A stretch of 64,000 nucleotides of DNA from Gemmiger sp. An87. GTDB taxonomy: Bacteria; Bacillota; Clostridia; Oscillospirales; Ruminococcaceae. The notes below the pieces were generated by a model. The model was not told where the DNA came from and ran no database searches. It worked only from the letters and a program-made list of their open reading frames with translations. The stretch spans positions 1-64,000 of the forward strand of contig NZ_NFHD01000017.1 in NCBI RefSeq assembly GCF_002159185.1, given 5' to 3'. The position numbers and the translations under genes are program-made. Below, one piece after another: positions 15,709-23,901 of the stretch (positions are counted from its first letter, which is position 1; each line of letters starts with the position of its first letter).

Positions 15709-16098
15709 ATGAAAGAGTCGATCCGCAGGCTTCCGGACGGAGAATTGGAAGTGATGCAGGCACTTTGGCAGTCAGATCATCCGCTACTGCGCAGTGAGCT
15801 GGACGAAGGCCCGGGAAAGAAAAATGGCTGGGCGCCTCAGGTTCTGGTTACAATGCTGACCCGGCTGGAAAAGAAAGGCTTTGTGTGCCGCAACAAAGAG
15901 GGGCGGAGTTATCGTTATGAGGCACTGATCAGCCGGGATGAGTATCTGGCTAGCGAAAGTGAGAGTCTGGTGGAGCGGCTGTATGGCGGCCAGCCCGCCG
16001 GATTCATCGCGGCGCTGCAGAGAGGTAAGGGCCTCAGTGCAACGGATATTCAGGAGCTGGAAGCAATTTTGCAAAAAGCAAAAGAGGAGCTGGAATGA
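15709..16098 (+). CDS. BlaI/MecI/CopY family repressor
   Basis: Winged-helix repressor of 129 residues. The N-terminal half (IRRLPDGELEVMQALWQSDHPLLRSELDEG ... VLVTMLTRLEKKGFVCRNKEGRSYRYEALISRDEYL) is the BlaI DNA-binding domain. The C-terminal helices (SLVERLYGGQPAGFIAALQ) form the dimerisation part. In this family the repressor is inactivated by cleavage, directly or indirectly, through the partner M56 peptidase. ATG 15709 follows AAGGGGG. The operator just upstream indicates autoregulation of the whole downstream cluster. Its stop overlaps the next gene by 4 nt. Confidence 0.92.
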   Translation: MKESIRRLPDGELEVMQALWQSDHPLLRSELDEGPGKKNGWAPQVLVTMLTRLEKKGFVCRNKEGRSYRYEALISRDEYLASESESLVERLYGGQPAGFIAALQRGKGLSATDIQELEAILQKAKEELE

Positions 16099-17033
16099 GT
16101 GGCGCGAAGCTGTTTTTGAATGGATTTGGGCTCAGTCTGTCGGCGGGGGCGGTAATTCTGGTGCTCTTACTGATTCGTTCGGGTCTTGCCCGGCGATACA
16201 GTGCCCGCTGGCGGTGTGTCATTTGGCTGTTGCTAGCTGTGCGGTTGTTGATTCCTCTTCCACTGGAAAGCGGGATTCTTCAGATCGAACTGCCGCAAAG
16301 GCTGAGCCAGCCCAAATACGGCCAAAGCGATGCCTATTCATTCCCGCAGAGAAGTGCAGTGCCAAATCTGGAAGCTGCCGGACAGCAAGAAGAAGGCGCA
16401 GCGGACCAAGTGTCAGTCCTACCGGAATCGGAAGTGAATCAGGAGCCGGAAACAACGGCTGTCTTGCTGAAAAAGGCGGGACCGTCCCCGCTTTCTATAG
16501 CTTGCGGGGTGTGGCTCGGCGGGGGTCTGCTTTGTGCGGCAGGGCAGCTGCTGCGATATTCCATCTGGAGGCGGCGGACACTGCGGTGGAATCAGCCGGT
16601 TCAAGATAAAAGTTTGTTGAAAATAATTAAGGAGGAAAGCAGTGCGGCAAAGCTTCCCAAGCCTCCACGGGCTTATTATAACGCAACGTTATCCGCACCG
16701 CTGGTTTTGGGGTATTTCCGTCCGATGCTGCTTTTGCCGGAAGAGTTTTCCGCCAGGCCGGCTGCAGGAGCAGTACTGCGGCACGAATGTATCCATTTGA
16801 AGCGTGGCGATTTGTTTTGGAAGCTGCTGCTGTTGGCGGCGGTTTGTGTGCATTGGTACAATCCTCTGATGTGGATTATGCGCGAGGCGGTACACCAGGA
16901 TCTGGAGCTTGCCTGTGACGAAGCAGTCCTGGAGGGAAGAGATGCGGCGGAACGGATTCTTTACGGCTCTGCGTTACTGGAGCATGCAAAGAAACCTGCA
17001 GCAAGAGCAGGAGTTTTTCGCGGCAATGCATGA
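16095..17033 (+). CDS. BlaR1-like M56 family membrane metallopeptidase, short form
   Basis: Membrane zinc peptidase of 312 residues. Hydrophobic helices lie near residues 6-30, 40-57, 132-152 and 240-262. The catalytic HExxH is HECIH at 230-234, and ELACDE (271-276) gives the likely third zinc ligand. In BlaR1/MecR1 the same arrangement relays an external signal to cleavage of BlaI/MecI. This protein ends about 35 residues after the last motif and has no extracellular penicillin-binding sensor domain. Beta-lactam sensing is therefore not supported. The extracellular loop at about 58-130 is Glu/Gln-rich. It is translationally coupled to the repressor gene (ATGA). Confidence 0.88.
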   Translation: MSGAKLFLNGFGLSLSAGAVILVLLLIRSGLARRYSARWRCVIWLLLAVRLLIPLPLESGILQIELPQRLSQPKYGQSDAYSFPQRSAVPNLEAAGQQEEGAADQVSVLPESEVNQEPETTAVLLKKAGPSPLSIACGVWLGGGLLCAAGQLLRYSIWRRRTLRWNQPVQDKSLLKIIKEESSAAKLPKPPRAYYNATLSAPLVLGYFRPMLLLPEEFSARPAAGAVLRHECIHLKRGDLFWKLLLLAAVCVHWYNPLMWIMREAVHQDLELACDEAVLEGRDAAERILYGSALLEHAKKPAARAGVFRGNA

Positions 17034-17042
17034 GGAAACAAA

Positions 17043-17924
17043 ATGAAACGAGCAATACAAGAAAAGATTCAACCAGCTGCCCGGCGGCAGGCACAGACCG
17101 GCCTGATACTGGCTGCGCCAGTGTTCCTGGGCAGCGGAATCTTTTTTCTGATTCCGTTCTGCCTGATGCTGCGCTACTCGCTCACGTTTGGAATCGGCGG
17201 GTCCCGATTTGTGGGGCTGCGCAATTACCGGGAGGTGCTGGAAAGTCCGGCGTTTCGATTGGCGGCGGCAAACACGATACGTTTTTTGGCGATCGGTCTG
17301 CCTCTGATCATGGCACTGGGGCTGTTGCTGGCGCTGCTGCTTCGGCAGAAGCTTCCGGGTGCTGGCCTGCTGCGTCGGGTGCTGCTGCTGCCCATGGTGC
17401 TCCCGGTTGCCAGCATTGTGATGCTTGTGCAGATCTTGTTTGCCGGTCCGGGAATTTTGAACGGAATACTGGAACAATGGGGCTTGTTTCCCCGGCAATG
17501 GCTGAACGGGCCGGAAAGCTTCTGGGTGCTGGTGGGCCTGTATGTCTGGAAAAACTGCGGCTACAATGTGGTGCTGCTTCTGGCCGGGTTGAATATGATC
17601 CCGGAGGAGCTGTATCAAACGGCCGAGCTGGACGGTGCGGGCCCCTGGGCGAAATTCCGCTTTATCACGCTGCCGCTGCTGATCCCCAGTCTGTTTTTCG
17701 GTTTTATCTTCAGCATTGTGAACAGCTTTAAGGTGTATCGGGAGGCATTTTTGCTGGGCGGGGAATACCCGGCACAGAGCATCTATTTGCTGCAGCATTT
17801 TTTGAACAATAATTTCCGTAACCTGAACTACCAGCGTCTCTCGGTGGCGGCGATTATCTTGTTCAGCGTGATTTTTCTTCTGGTGGGGCTGCTGCTGTGG
17901 GCCCAGCGGAAAACAGAAGCATAA
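17043..17924 (+). CDS. Carbohydrate-type ABC transporter permease (MalF/UgpA-like)
   Basis: Polytopic permease of 293 residues, six expected helices. After a short N-terminus, helix 1 (about 22-45) precedes RYSLTFGIGGSRFVGLRNYREVL, typical of sugar-type importers. The EAA coupling loop is ELYQTAELDGAGPWAKFRFITLPLL (about residues 190-214). ATG 17043 lies 10 nt after the peptidase stop. It should pair with the permease at 19409. No ATPase gene is present in the cluster, so a shared MsmX-type ATPase from elsewhere would be needed for import. The substrate is unknown. Confidence 0.88.
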   Translation: MKRAIQEKIQPAARRQAQTGLILAAPVFLGSGIFFLIPFCLMLRYSLTFGIGGSRFVGLRNYREVLESPAFRLAAANTIRFLAIGLPLIMALGLLLALLLRQKLPGAGLLRRVLLLPMVLPVASIVMLVQILFAGPGILNGILEQWGLFPRQWLNGPESFWVLVGLYVWKNCGYNVVLLLAGLNMIPEELYQTAELDGAGPWAKFRFITLPLLIPSLFFGFIFSIVNSFKVYREAFLLGGEYPAQSIYLLQHFLNNNFRNLNYQRLSVAAIILFSVIFLLVGLLLWAQRKTEA

Positions 17925-17943
17925 CAGCAAAGGAGGAAGGGCC

Positions 17944-19377
17944 ATGAACTGGCTTAAAAGGTGGAGACAAAAAGCAACAAACTGGCTGAGTGACACACCG
18001 GAAAGCTTTACCAGTGCATTTCATGAAAAGAAGCAGATGAAGGAACGCCTGGAGGCAGCGCTGGATCAGAGCACAAAACGAAGTGGCCGTGCGGCCCTGG
18101 TGCTGGCCGCGGCAGTGATTCTGGGGCTGGGCGGTTTTGCGGTGTGGGGAATATCCCCTACACAAAAGCAGACGGATACGCTTCGGGTGCTGTGTGTGGC
18201 ACCGGAGTATACTGGCCGCTATGCAGAGTTCAATGCCGTAGAAAAAGGAAAAGCCCGGTTTATGGCCGCCTGGCCGGATGTGGAGCTGACGGTAGAGTAT
18301 TTTTTCATTGATGATTCCAATGTGCAGAATGAGGAGAAGCTGACCCAGCTGCGAACTCAGATCATGGCCGGGGATGGCCCGGATGTGCTGATTAGCACGG
18401 GCGATATCTTTTTGAAGAACCCGGCCAAGCAGATGGAAGCAGGCGTTTTCTGTGATCTCATGCCCTATATGAAGGCTGAGGGAGAAGAACCGCCTTTGCT
18501 GAAGGAGCTGGTGCTGCAAAGCGGCCAGGAACGGGGAGAGCAGTATGTGATCCCGCTGACCTATCGGGTGGAGTCCCTAAACAGTACAACCGAGCGTTTT
18601 GCTCTTTATGGAATTGACCCGGCTGCTGTTTCGGACCGGCAGGCGTATTTGGATGCCATGCAGCTTTTTTTGGAGCAAAATCCGCAGCTGAGCTGGAGTG
18701 GAGGAAACCGGGCCAACGCGGAGTATGTGCTGGCGCAGACCTTTGTAAGCCTGTTCCCGGAGTTGTGTGACCTGCAGAACGAGAGTCTTCCGCTGGAGGA
18801 TGCGCAGGTCCGCCAATGGATGGAGCTGTGTCGGCTGGAATATGAGCGGGTGGTTGCTTATCCCCGAGATGCGTCGGAGCAGACACCACCGGAGGATCAG
18901 TTTCGTTTGCTGGGGCTGCAGCAGCTGAACGCAGTGAAACAGGGCGAAACCGCCGATTGTCTGGTTGCGCACAACCAACAGGGTGGGACCACCGGAATTG
19001 TGGGCCAGTGGGCTGGAGTGTTGGCCAATTCAAAAAATCAACTGAACGGCTGGCGGTTTATCCGGACCATGTTGAATGAAGAGGTGCTGTGGGCCGGAAC
19101 CAGTCAGAGCGACAACTACGGCTGGATTCTGCAGGAAAGCGAAGACTTGGTGAGCCAACAGATCAGTTCCACAAAACCGCTGGAAACGCTGTATGGCGGT
19201 TCCCTTTGGTTGGAGCGTTATATGGACCAGGTAGAGCAGACCAGCGCAGTGGTATTTACCATAGAACCCTATGAGACGCTATTGAAAACTTTCCAGCCCT
19301 ATTTTGAGGGAACGGCAAGCTATGAAGACTGTGCTCAAAAGGCACAGAACTACTGGCAGATCTATCGCACGGAATAA
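17944..19377 (+). CDS. Membrane-anchored extracellular solute-binding protein (family 1 type)
   Basis: Protein of 477 residues with the look of a sugar-type solute-binding protein (segments EKLTQLRTQIMAGDGPDVLISTGD, FCDLMPYMKAEG, and a conserved YDNYGWILQESED-like end). Unlike normal receptors it has no lipobox or cleavable signal. Instead about 45 charged cytoplasmic residues precede one transmembrane helix (about 48-69). The binding domain is thus tethered by an N-terminal anchor, with a cytoplasmic tail able to contact other proteins. The ribosome binding site is AAAGGAGGAAGGGCC before ATG 17944. It lies between the two permease genes. The ligand is unknown, and a sensory role is possible. 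Confidence 0.75.
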   Translation: MNWLKRWRQKATNWLSDTPESFTSAFHEKKQMKERLEAALDQSTKRSGRAALVLAAAVILGLGGFAVWGISPTQKQTDTLRVLCVAPEYTGRYAEFNAVEKGKARFMAAWPDVELTVEYFFIDDSNVQNEEKLTQLRTQIMAGDGPDVLISTGDIFLKNPAKQMEAGVFCDLMPYMKAEGEEPPLLKELVLQSGQERGEQYVIPLTYRVESLNSTTERFALYGIDPAAVSDRQAYLDAMQLFLEQNPQLSWSGGNRANAEYVLAQTFVSLFPELCDLQNESLPLEDAQVRQWMELCRLEYERVVAYPRDASEQTPPEDQFRLLGLQQLNAVKQGETADCLVAHNQQGGTTGIVGQWAGVLANSKNQLNGWRFIRTMLNEEVLWAGTSQSDNYGWILQESEDLVSQQISSTKPLETLYGGSLWLERYMDQVEQTSAVVFTIEPYETLLKTFQPYFEGTASYEDCAQKAQNYWQIYRTE

Positions 19378-19408
19378 GGAATTGCATATTCAAAAGGGGG
19401 GACGGCAG

Positions 19409-20266
19409 ATGCGGCGCATTCCGGCAATGTTTTGTATCCCGGCGGCTGTGATTCTCGTGGCTGCGGCACTGGCGATTCTGCTGCCGGTGTGCTTCACCCT
19501 GCTGGGCAGCCTCATGAGCCCAGGGGAGATCGAGCATTACTTCGGCCCAGTCTATGAGGGAACAGCGGAAGAGACGGTGCGGCTTCATCTTTTGCCGGAC
19601 CGGCTTTCGCTGGAAAGCTGGTATCAGGTGCTGCTGCGCAGGCCGGACTATCTGATCAAATTCTGGAACAGTCTGCTGCTTTGCACGGCCATCGTGCTGG
19701 GGCAGCTGACGGTCAGCTGTATGGGCGGCTTTGCATTTGCCAAATACAGTTTCCCACACAAGCAGGTTTTGTATTATATCCTGATCATCCTGATGCTCAT
19801 GCCGGTGCAGGTTACGCTGGTTCCCAACTATATCGTGTTGGACTGGTTGGGCTTGTTGGACCGGTGGGCCTGCCTGGTGCTGCCGGTAGCACTGGCCCCC
19901 TTCGGAACCTTCCTGATGACGCAGGTGTTCAAAAGCGTGCCGGATGAGCTGCTGGATGCTGCCCGGCTGGACGGTGCCTCCACCGGGCAGCAGCTGGTGC
20001 GAATCATGATTCCAGCCGCTCAAAGTGGGGTGGTAAGCCTGGCGCTGCTTGCGTTCATCGACGCGTGGAATATGGTGGAGCAGCCTGTGACATTTTTGCA
20101 GGATGCGTCCCGTTATCCGCTCAGTGTGTTTTTGGCCAGCGTGAACAGCGAAAATTTCCCCCTTAGCTTTGCTTGTGGTGTGCTGGCATTGCTTCCAGTA
20201 TTGCTGCTCTTTTTGTTCTTCCAAAAGGAATTGGTGCAGGGAATTGAATTTTCCGGATTAAAATAA
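19409..20266 (+). CDS. Carbohydrate-type ABC transporter permease (MalG/UgpE-like)
   Basis: Permease of 285 residues. Helix 1 is at about 8-30. An enlarged extracellular loop (about 32-75, SLMSPGEIEHYFGPVYEG...) precedes the remaining helices. YIVLDWLGLLDRWACLVLP and the EAA loop ELLDAARLDGASTGQQLVRIMIP (about 173-195) identify the MalG-type partner. ATG 19409 follows AAAGGGGGGA, and the frame open upstream lacks a ribosome binding site. It forms a heterodimer with the permease at 17043 by analogy. The next gene begins 13 nt later. Confidence 0.88.
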   Translation: MRRIPAMFCIPAAVILVAAALAILLPVCFTLLGSLMSPGEIEHYFGPVYEGTAEETVRLHLLPDRLSLESWYQVLLRRPDYLIKFWNSLLLCTAIVLGQLTVSCMGGFAFAKYSFPHKQVLYYILIILMLMPVQVTLVPNYIVLDWLGLLDRWACLVLPVALAPFGTFLMTQVFKSVPDELLDAARLDGASTGQQLVRIMIPAAQSGVVSLALLAFIDAWNMVEQPVTFLQDASRYPLSVFLASVNSENFPLSFACGVLALLPVLLLFLFFQKELVQGIEFSGLK

Positions 20267-20279
20267 AAGGAGAACAGCG

Positions 20280-21362
20280 ATGAATACATATAAAACCGCC
20301 GTGCTGCGCTGGGGGCTTCGTCTGGCGGTGTTTCTAGGGTTTTGTACGGTATTGGCTGGAGCGATCCAATCCCAGCTGATGCCCCAGGTGCAGGCGGTGA
20401 AACCATATTCAGGCCGACTTTCCTTCACCGAGCATTACTTGGCCACCGCTGTGGCAGAGCAGCCGGAGCAGCAGAGTGTGCAGGCGGCAGGCAGCTGGGT
20501 AATTCAGCAGGCAATGGCAGAAGAAGGGCAGGTTGTCCACAAAGGGGATGCCCTGCTGTTGCTTGATGTGCAGGATCAGATGATTCGTCTGCAAACTCTG
20601 AAAGCGCAGATCCAGGAGCAAACCAATTACATCAACGCATACAACTGGACTGGTGGTGACCGACTGGTGCTGGAACAGAAGCTGGAGGCAGCGAAAATGG
20701 AGTACCGGCAGCTGCAAGCCAGTTTTCCGGCGAACGGCATTGTGACAGCCCCGGCGGATGGGCTCGTGGCGGAGCTTGCCGGACCGGGCGCAGTCTCGGT
20801 GGGGCAAACCGTGGCGCGCATTACATCCGACCAGAACGGCGCGGCGAACGGCATCCAGTGGAGCCTTACAGCCGCGCAAGCGCAAACCCTGCTGGAACAG
20901 GAAAAACTCGCTTTGAATGTGACCTGCCGGGCAGAGCAGGGCGACGGAACGCTGGAAACGGTGGAAGCCACGACTGCTTTGGAACAATACGAATGGGATG
21001 AGCAAACGGGTGTCTATCGGTTGGAAGCCTCACTGCCGGTGGAACAGGGGATTGTCCGCCCGGGCGCGCAGGTGGAGGTGACGGCGAAAAGCAGCAGCCG
21101 GGAATATGAGTGCCTGGTGCCATTGTCCAGTTTAATTCTTACCGGCCCGGAGCAGTATGCAGTGGCAAAGGTGGAGCAGACCGACGGGATCTGGGGCGAG
21201 GAATACAGGGTGCATCTGGTCATGGTGGAGCTGCTGGGAACCGATGCAGTAAACGCTGCGGTCGAGCCGATTGGCGAAACGATTGGAAGCAATGATTTCA
21301 TTGCAGCCTATTTTGACCGGGCCTTGATCGATGGGGAGCAGGTGCAGCCGTTATGGAGCTGA
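20280..21362 (+). CDS. HlyD-like membrane fusion/adaptor protein
   Basis: Protein of 360 residues with one N-terminal transmembrane helix (about 10-30) and an extracellular part. The first half of a split biotinyl/lipoyl-like domain (VIQQAMAEEGQVVHKGDALLLLD, about 75-98) is followed by a short helical hairpin (about 98-145). The second half is GIVTAPADGLVAELAGPGAVSVGQTVARI. Beta-barrel-like strands come after. This is the order of HlyD/MacA adaptors, with a short hairpin as expected for a cell with no outer membrane. It overlaps the next gene by 10 nt, suggesting that the two work as a pair. Confidence 0.75.
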   Translation: MNTYKTAVLRWGLRLAVFLGFCTVLAGAIQSQLMPQVQAVKPYSGRLSFTEHYLATAVAEQPEQQSVQAAGSWVIQQAMAEEGQVVHKGDALLLLDVQDQMIRLQTLKAQIQEQTNYINAYNWTGGDRLVLEQKLEAAKMEYRQLQASFPANGIVTAPADGLVAELAGPGAVSVGQTVARITSDQNGAANGIQWSLTAAQAQTLLEQEKLALNVTCRAEQGDGTLETVEATTALEQYEWDEQTGVYRLEASLPVEQGIVRPGAQVEVTAKSSSREYECLVPLSSLILTGPEQYAVAKVEQTDGIWGEEYRVHLVMVELLGTDAVNAAVEPIGETIGSNDFIAAYFDRALIDGEQVQPLWS

Positions 21363-22453
21363 AAAAACGCATTGGTGTTTGGTTGGCCGCGACGCTGTTT
21401 TGCTTTGCCATGCAGTGCAAAACGGTCCGGGACATGCGTTCTGCAATGCCGGAGGCTGTGGTGTTTTCCAGTACGTCCGGGATGGGCGTCAGTGTGAAGC
21501 AGGTGGAAACGGCTTTTGACCGAGCAGCTGCGGTGGGAGAACAAACCGGAGCAATTGCGTTTCTTCCATCTATGCAGGAGACGGAGGGCCGACTGCTCAC
21601 CGCGACCAGCAATTATGCGGCTGCAGTGGGGATGAGGTTTTGTGCAGGGGGATGGTTTGGACCGGATGCAGTTCTTCAGCATCGTGCGTTTGCGGTGATT
21701 CCGGATACACTGGCTCTGGATTTGCTGGGGAGCGATCAGGTTGTCGGTGCGGAGCTTTTGATTCAGGGCGAGTACTATCAGGTCTGTGGCATCTATCGGA
21801 CAGACCGTCGCTTTTTGCCCAAGATCTGCACTGGGGAATTGCCCCGCGTGTATGTAAGCCGCTCTCCCGGCCGGGATGGGGCAGAGGAGGCACTTGCCAC
21901 GGAATTACTGATTTGGTCCGAGAAAGAAAGTACATTGGAACAGCTCCGGGAAACGGCACAGTCCGCTGCGGGCAGCGTGCTGTCCGGCAGGGTGCAGGAC
22001 CTGCGCTGTGCCAGGCAGTTTGCTGTTCAGTTATGCTTGTTCACGGTCATCGGTGCGGGCGCATGGCCCTTGCTGCGCTGGGTCAATCGAGGGATTGAAG
22101 CACTGATCGGCTTTTGCCGGCAGCAGGATAAAACGCCGCGCCGTGCAGCGTGTCAAATTGGCTGTGCGCTGTGGGGGCTTGCGGGGCCTTTGGTTGCTGT
22201 TTGGGGTGTGAGCCGTTTGGTTCGGTTGCCGCAAAGCTGGTTGCCCTCAGAACAGCTCTTTGATTGGAAGTGGTATCTGGAGCGTATTCTGACCTTTTAT
22301 CAGGCGTTGTTCAGTGACCCGCAGCAGTATCGGGCGCTGACCGGCTGCTATCTGCCTTTGATTGCAGCATGGGGAATGGCGGCGCTATTGTGTTGCCTGG
22401 CCATGGAGCAGTGGCTGTTTTACACTTTTTCCAGAAAACAAAATATGCTATAA
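21353..22453 (+). CDS. Small MacB/FtsX-like ABC permease
   Basis: Protein of 366 residues. Predicted helices are one near the N-terminus (about 7-22) and three near the C-terminus (about 226-245, 265-288 and 332-358), the one-plus-three topology of MacB/FtsX. The extracellular domain between them contains a short MacB-core-like stretch (ALDLLGSDQVVGAELLIQGEYYQVCGIY). It is recognised by topology and that stretch only, so the call is tentative. It would act with the HlyD-like neighbour. No MacB-type ATPase is encoded here. Its stop codon overlaps the -10 of the next promoter. Confidence 0.55.
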   Translation: MELKKRIGVWLAATLFCFAMQCKTVRDMRSAMPEAVVFSSTSGMGVSVKQVETAFDRAAAVGEQTGAIAFLPSMQETEGRLLTATSNYAAAVGMRFCAGGWFGPDAVLQHRAFAVIPDTLALDLLGSDQVVGAELLIQGEYYQVCGIYRTDRRFLPKICTGELPRVYVSRSPGRDGAEEALATELLIWSEKESTLEQLRETAQSAAGSVLSGRVQDLRCARQFAVQLCLFTVIGAGAWPLLRWVNRGIEALIGFCRQQDKTPRRAACQIGCALWGLAGPLVAVWGVSRLVRLPQSWLPSEQLFDWKWYLERILTFYQALFSDPQQYRALTGCYLPLIAAWGMAALLCCLAMEQWLFYTFSRKQNML

Positions 22454-22454
22454 T
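22446..22454 (+). promoter_or_regulatory. Extended -10 promoter of the MATE-cobO genes
   Basis: TGC-TATAAT (22446-22454) is an extended -10; no good -35 is seen at 16-18 bp. It overlaps the stop codon of the upstream gene. Transcription would start near 22461, inside the 5' arm of the terminator hairpin. Confidence 0.55.
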
Positions 22455-22455
22455 A

Positions 22456-22509
22456 AAAAGCGCTCAGCCCAGATGCCCGGCTTTGACCGGAGCAGGGCGG
22501 GCGCTTTTT
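22456..22509 (+). terminator. Terminator-like hairpin after the BlaI-controlled cluster
   Basis: AAAAGCGC (22456-22463) pairs with GCGCTTTT (22501-22508); GC-rich inner pairing and a T-run complete it. It would end transcripts arriving from the cluster. Transcripts begun at the overlapping promoter would lack most of the 5' arm. Confidence 0.55.
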
Positions 22510-22533
22510 GCTTTGGTATGGAGGCGGTTTTCG

Positions 22534-23901
22534 TTGACAAAGGATCTGACCCAGGGCGGGATCACAAAGACCCTGGTGCTGTTTTCGCTGCCCATGATCG
22601 CGGGCAATCTGCTGCAGCAGCTGTACAACATTGCCGATACCCTGATCGTGGGCCGGTTTCTGGGGGCAAATGCCCTGGCGGCGGTGGGCTCGGCTTACAC
22701 GCTCATGACCTTCCTCACGTCGATTCTGCTGGGCCTTGCCATGGGCAGCGGAGCGCTGGTATCCATCTGCTGGGGTCAGCGGGACGGGGAGCGGATGCGC
22801 TCCTGCGTGGCGGCCTCCTTTACGCTGATCGGCGTGCTGGCTGCCCTGCTTACCGTGGGCGTTTATCTGCTGGTGGACCCCATTCTGGCTCTGCTGCAGG
22901 TACCGGAGCAGGTCTGGGACCTGATGCGGGTGTATCTGCTGGTGATCTTTGCGGGCATTCCCGCCACCTTCCTGTACAACTATTTCGCTTGTATGCTGCG
23001 GGCGGTGGGCAACTCGGCGGTGCCGCTGGCTTTTTTGGGCGTTTCCTCGGTAATGAACATCGGATTGGATCTGCTTTTCGTGCTTCGCTTTGACTGGGGC
23101 GTGGCGGGAGCGGCCTTTGCCACCGTTCTCAGCCAGTATCTGTCCGGCATCGGGCTGGCGATATACAGCCTGTTCGGTGCCCGGGAGCTGCTGCCCCACA
23201 AACAGCACTGGCGCTTTGGCCGGGCCCGTCTGGCCGAGGTGGCCAGTTACTCACTGCTCACCTGCATGCAGCAGTCCATTATGAACTTCGGCATCCTGAT
23301 GGTGCAGGGCCGGGTGAACAGCTTTGGCCCGGCGGTGATGTCTGCTTTTGCGGCCGCGGTGAAGATCGACACCTTCGCCTACATGCCTGCCCAGGATCTG
23401 GGCAATGCCTTTTCCACCTTCGTGGCCCAGAACTACGGAGCAGGCAAGGCTGACCGCATCCAGAAGGGCATCCGGCGGGCGGTGGCCATCTCGGCCGGGT
23501 TCTGTGTGGCAGTGAGTGCCCTGGTGTTTGTTTTTGCCCACCCGCTGATGCTCATCTTTGTGGCCCCTGAGGAGACCGAGATCCTGGCCATCGGCGTGCA
23601 GTATCTGCGCATTGAGGGAAGCTTCTACTGCGGCATCGGCTGTCTGTTTTTGCTGTACGGCCTCTATCGGGCCATGGAAAAACCGGGAATGTCGGTGGTA
23701 CTCACCATTCTTTCGCTGGGCACCCGGGTTATCCTGGCCTATGGCCTGTCCGCCATCCCGGCCATCGGGGTCACCGGCATCTGGTGGTCGGTTCCCATCG
23801 GCTGGTTCCTGGCGGACCTGGTGGGCTTTGTATATTACTGGAAAAACCGTGCCCGGTTGCAGGCTGTACTGACCGGGAGCGCAAAAGGAGAAACAACATG
23901 A
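22534..23901 (+). CDS. MATE family efflux transporter
   Basis: Multidrug/toxin antiporter of 455 residues with about twelve hydrophobic helices in two related halves. The opening LTQGGITKTLVLFSLPMIAGNLLQQLYNIADTLIVGRFLG is the MATE signature. FVAQNYGAGKADRIQKGIRRA marks the start of the second half. The start is TTG 22534, preceded by GGAGG at 9 nt. The ATG at 22518 is in another frame. It exports cationic or other compounds using an ion gradient; the substrate is not predictable. Its stop overlaps cobO by 4 nt. Confidence 0.92.
   Translation: MTKDLTQGGITKTLVLFSLPMIAGNLLQQLYNIADTLIVGRFLGANALAAVGSAYTLMTFLTSILLGLAMGSGALVSICWGQRDGERMRSCVAASFTLIGVLAALLTVGVYLLVDPILALLQVPEQVWDLMRVYLLVIFAGIPATFLYNYFACMLRAVGNSAVPLAFLGVSSVMNIGLDLLFVLRFDWGVAGAAFATVLSQYLSGIGLAIYSLFGARELLPHKQHWRFGRARLAEVASYSLLTCMQQSIMNFGILMVQGRVNSFGPAVMSAFAAAVKIDTFAYMPAQDLGNAFSTFVAQNYGAGKADRIQKGIRRAVAISAGFCVAVSALVFVFAHPLMLIFVAPEETEILAIGVQYLRIEGSFYCGIGCLFLLYGLYRAMEKPGMSVVLTILSLGTRVILAYGLSAIPAIGVTGIWWSVPIGWFLADLVGFVYYWKNRARLQAVLTGSAKGETT

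Noticed and set aside
15691-17033. Beta-lactam resistance locus (BlaI/BlaR1 present)
   Set aside because: No beta-lactamase or PBP2a gene is present, and the peptidase lacks the penicillin-binding sensor domain. The following genes are transporter parts.
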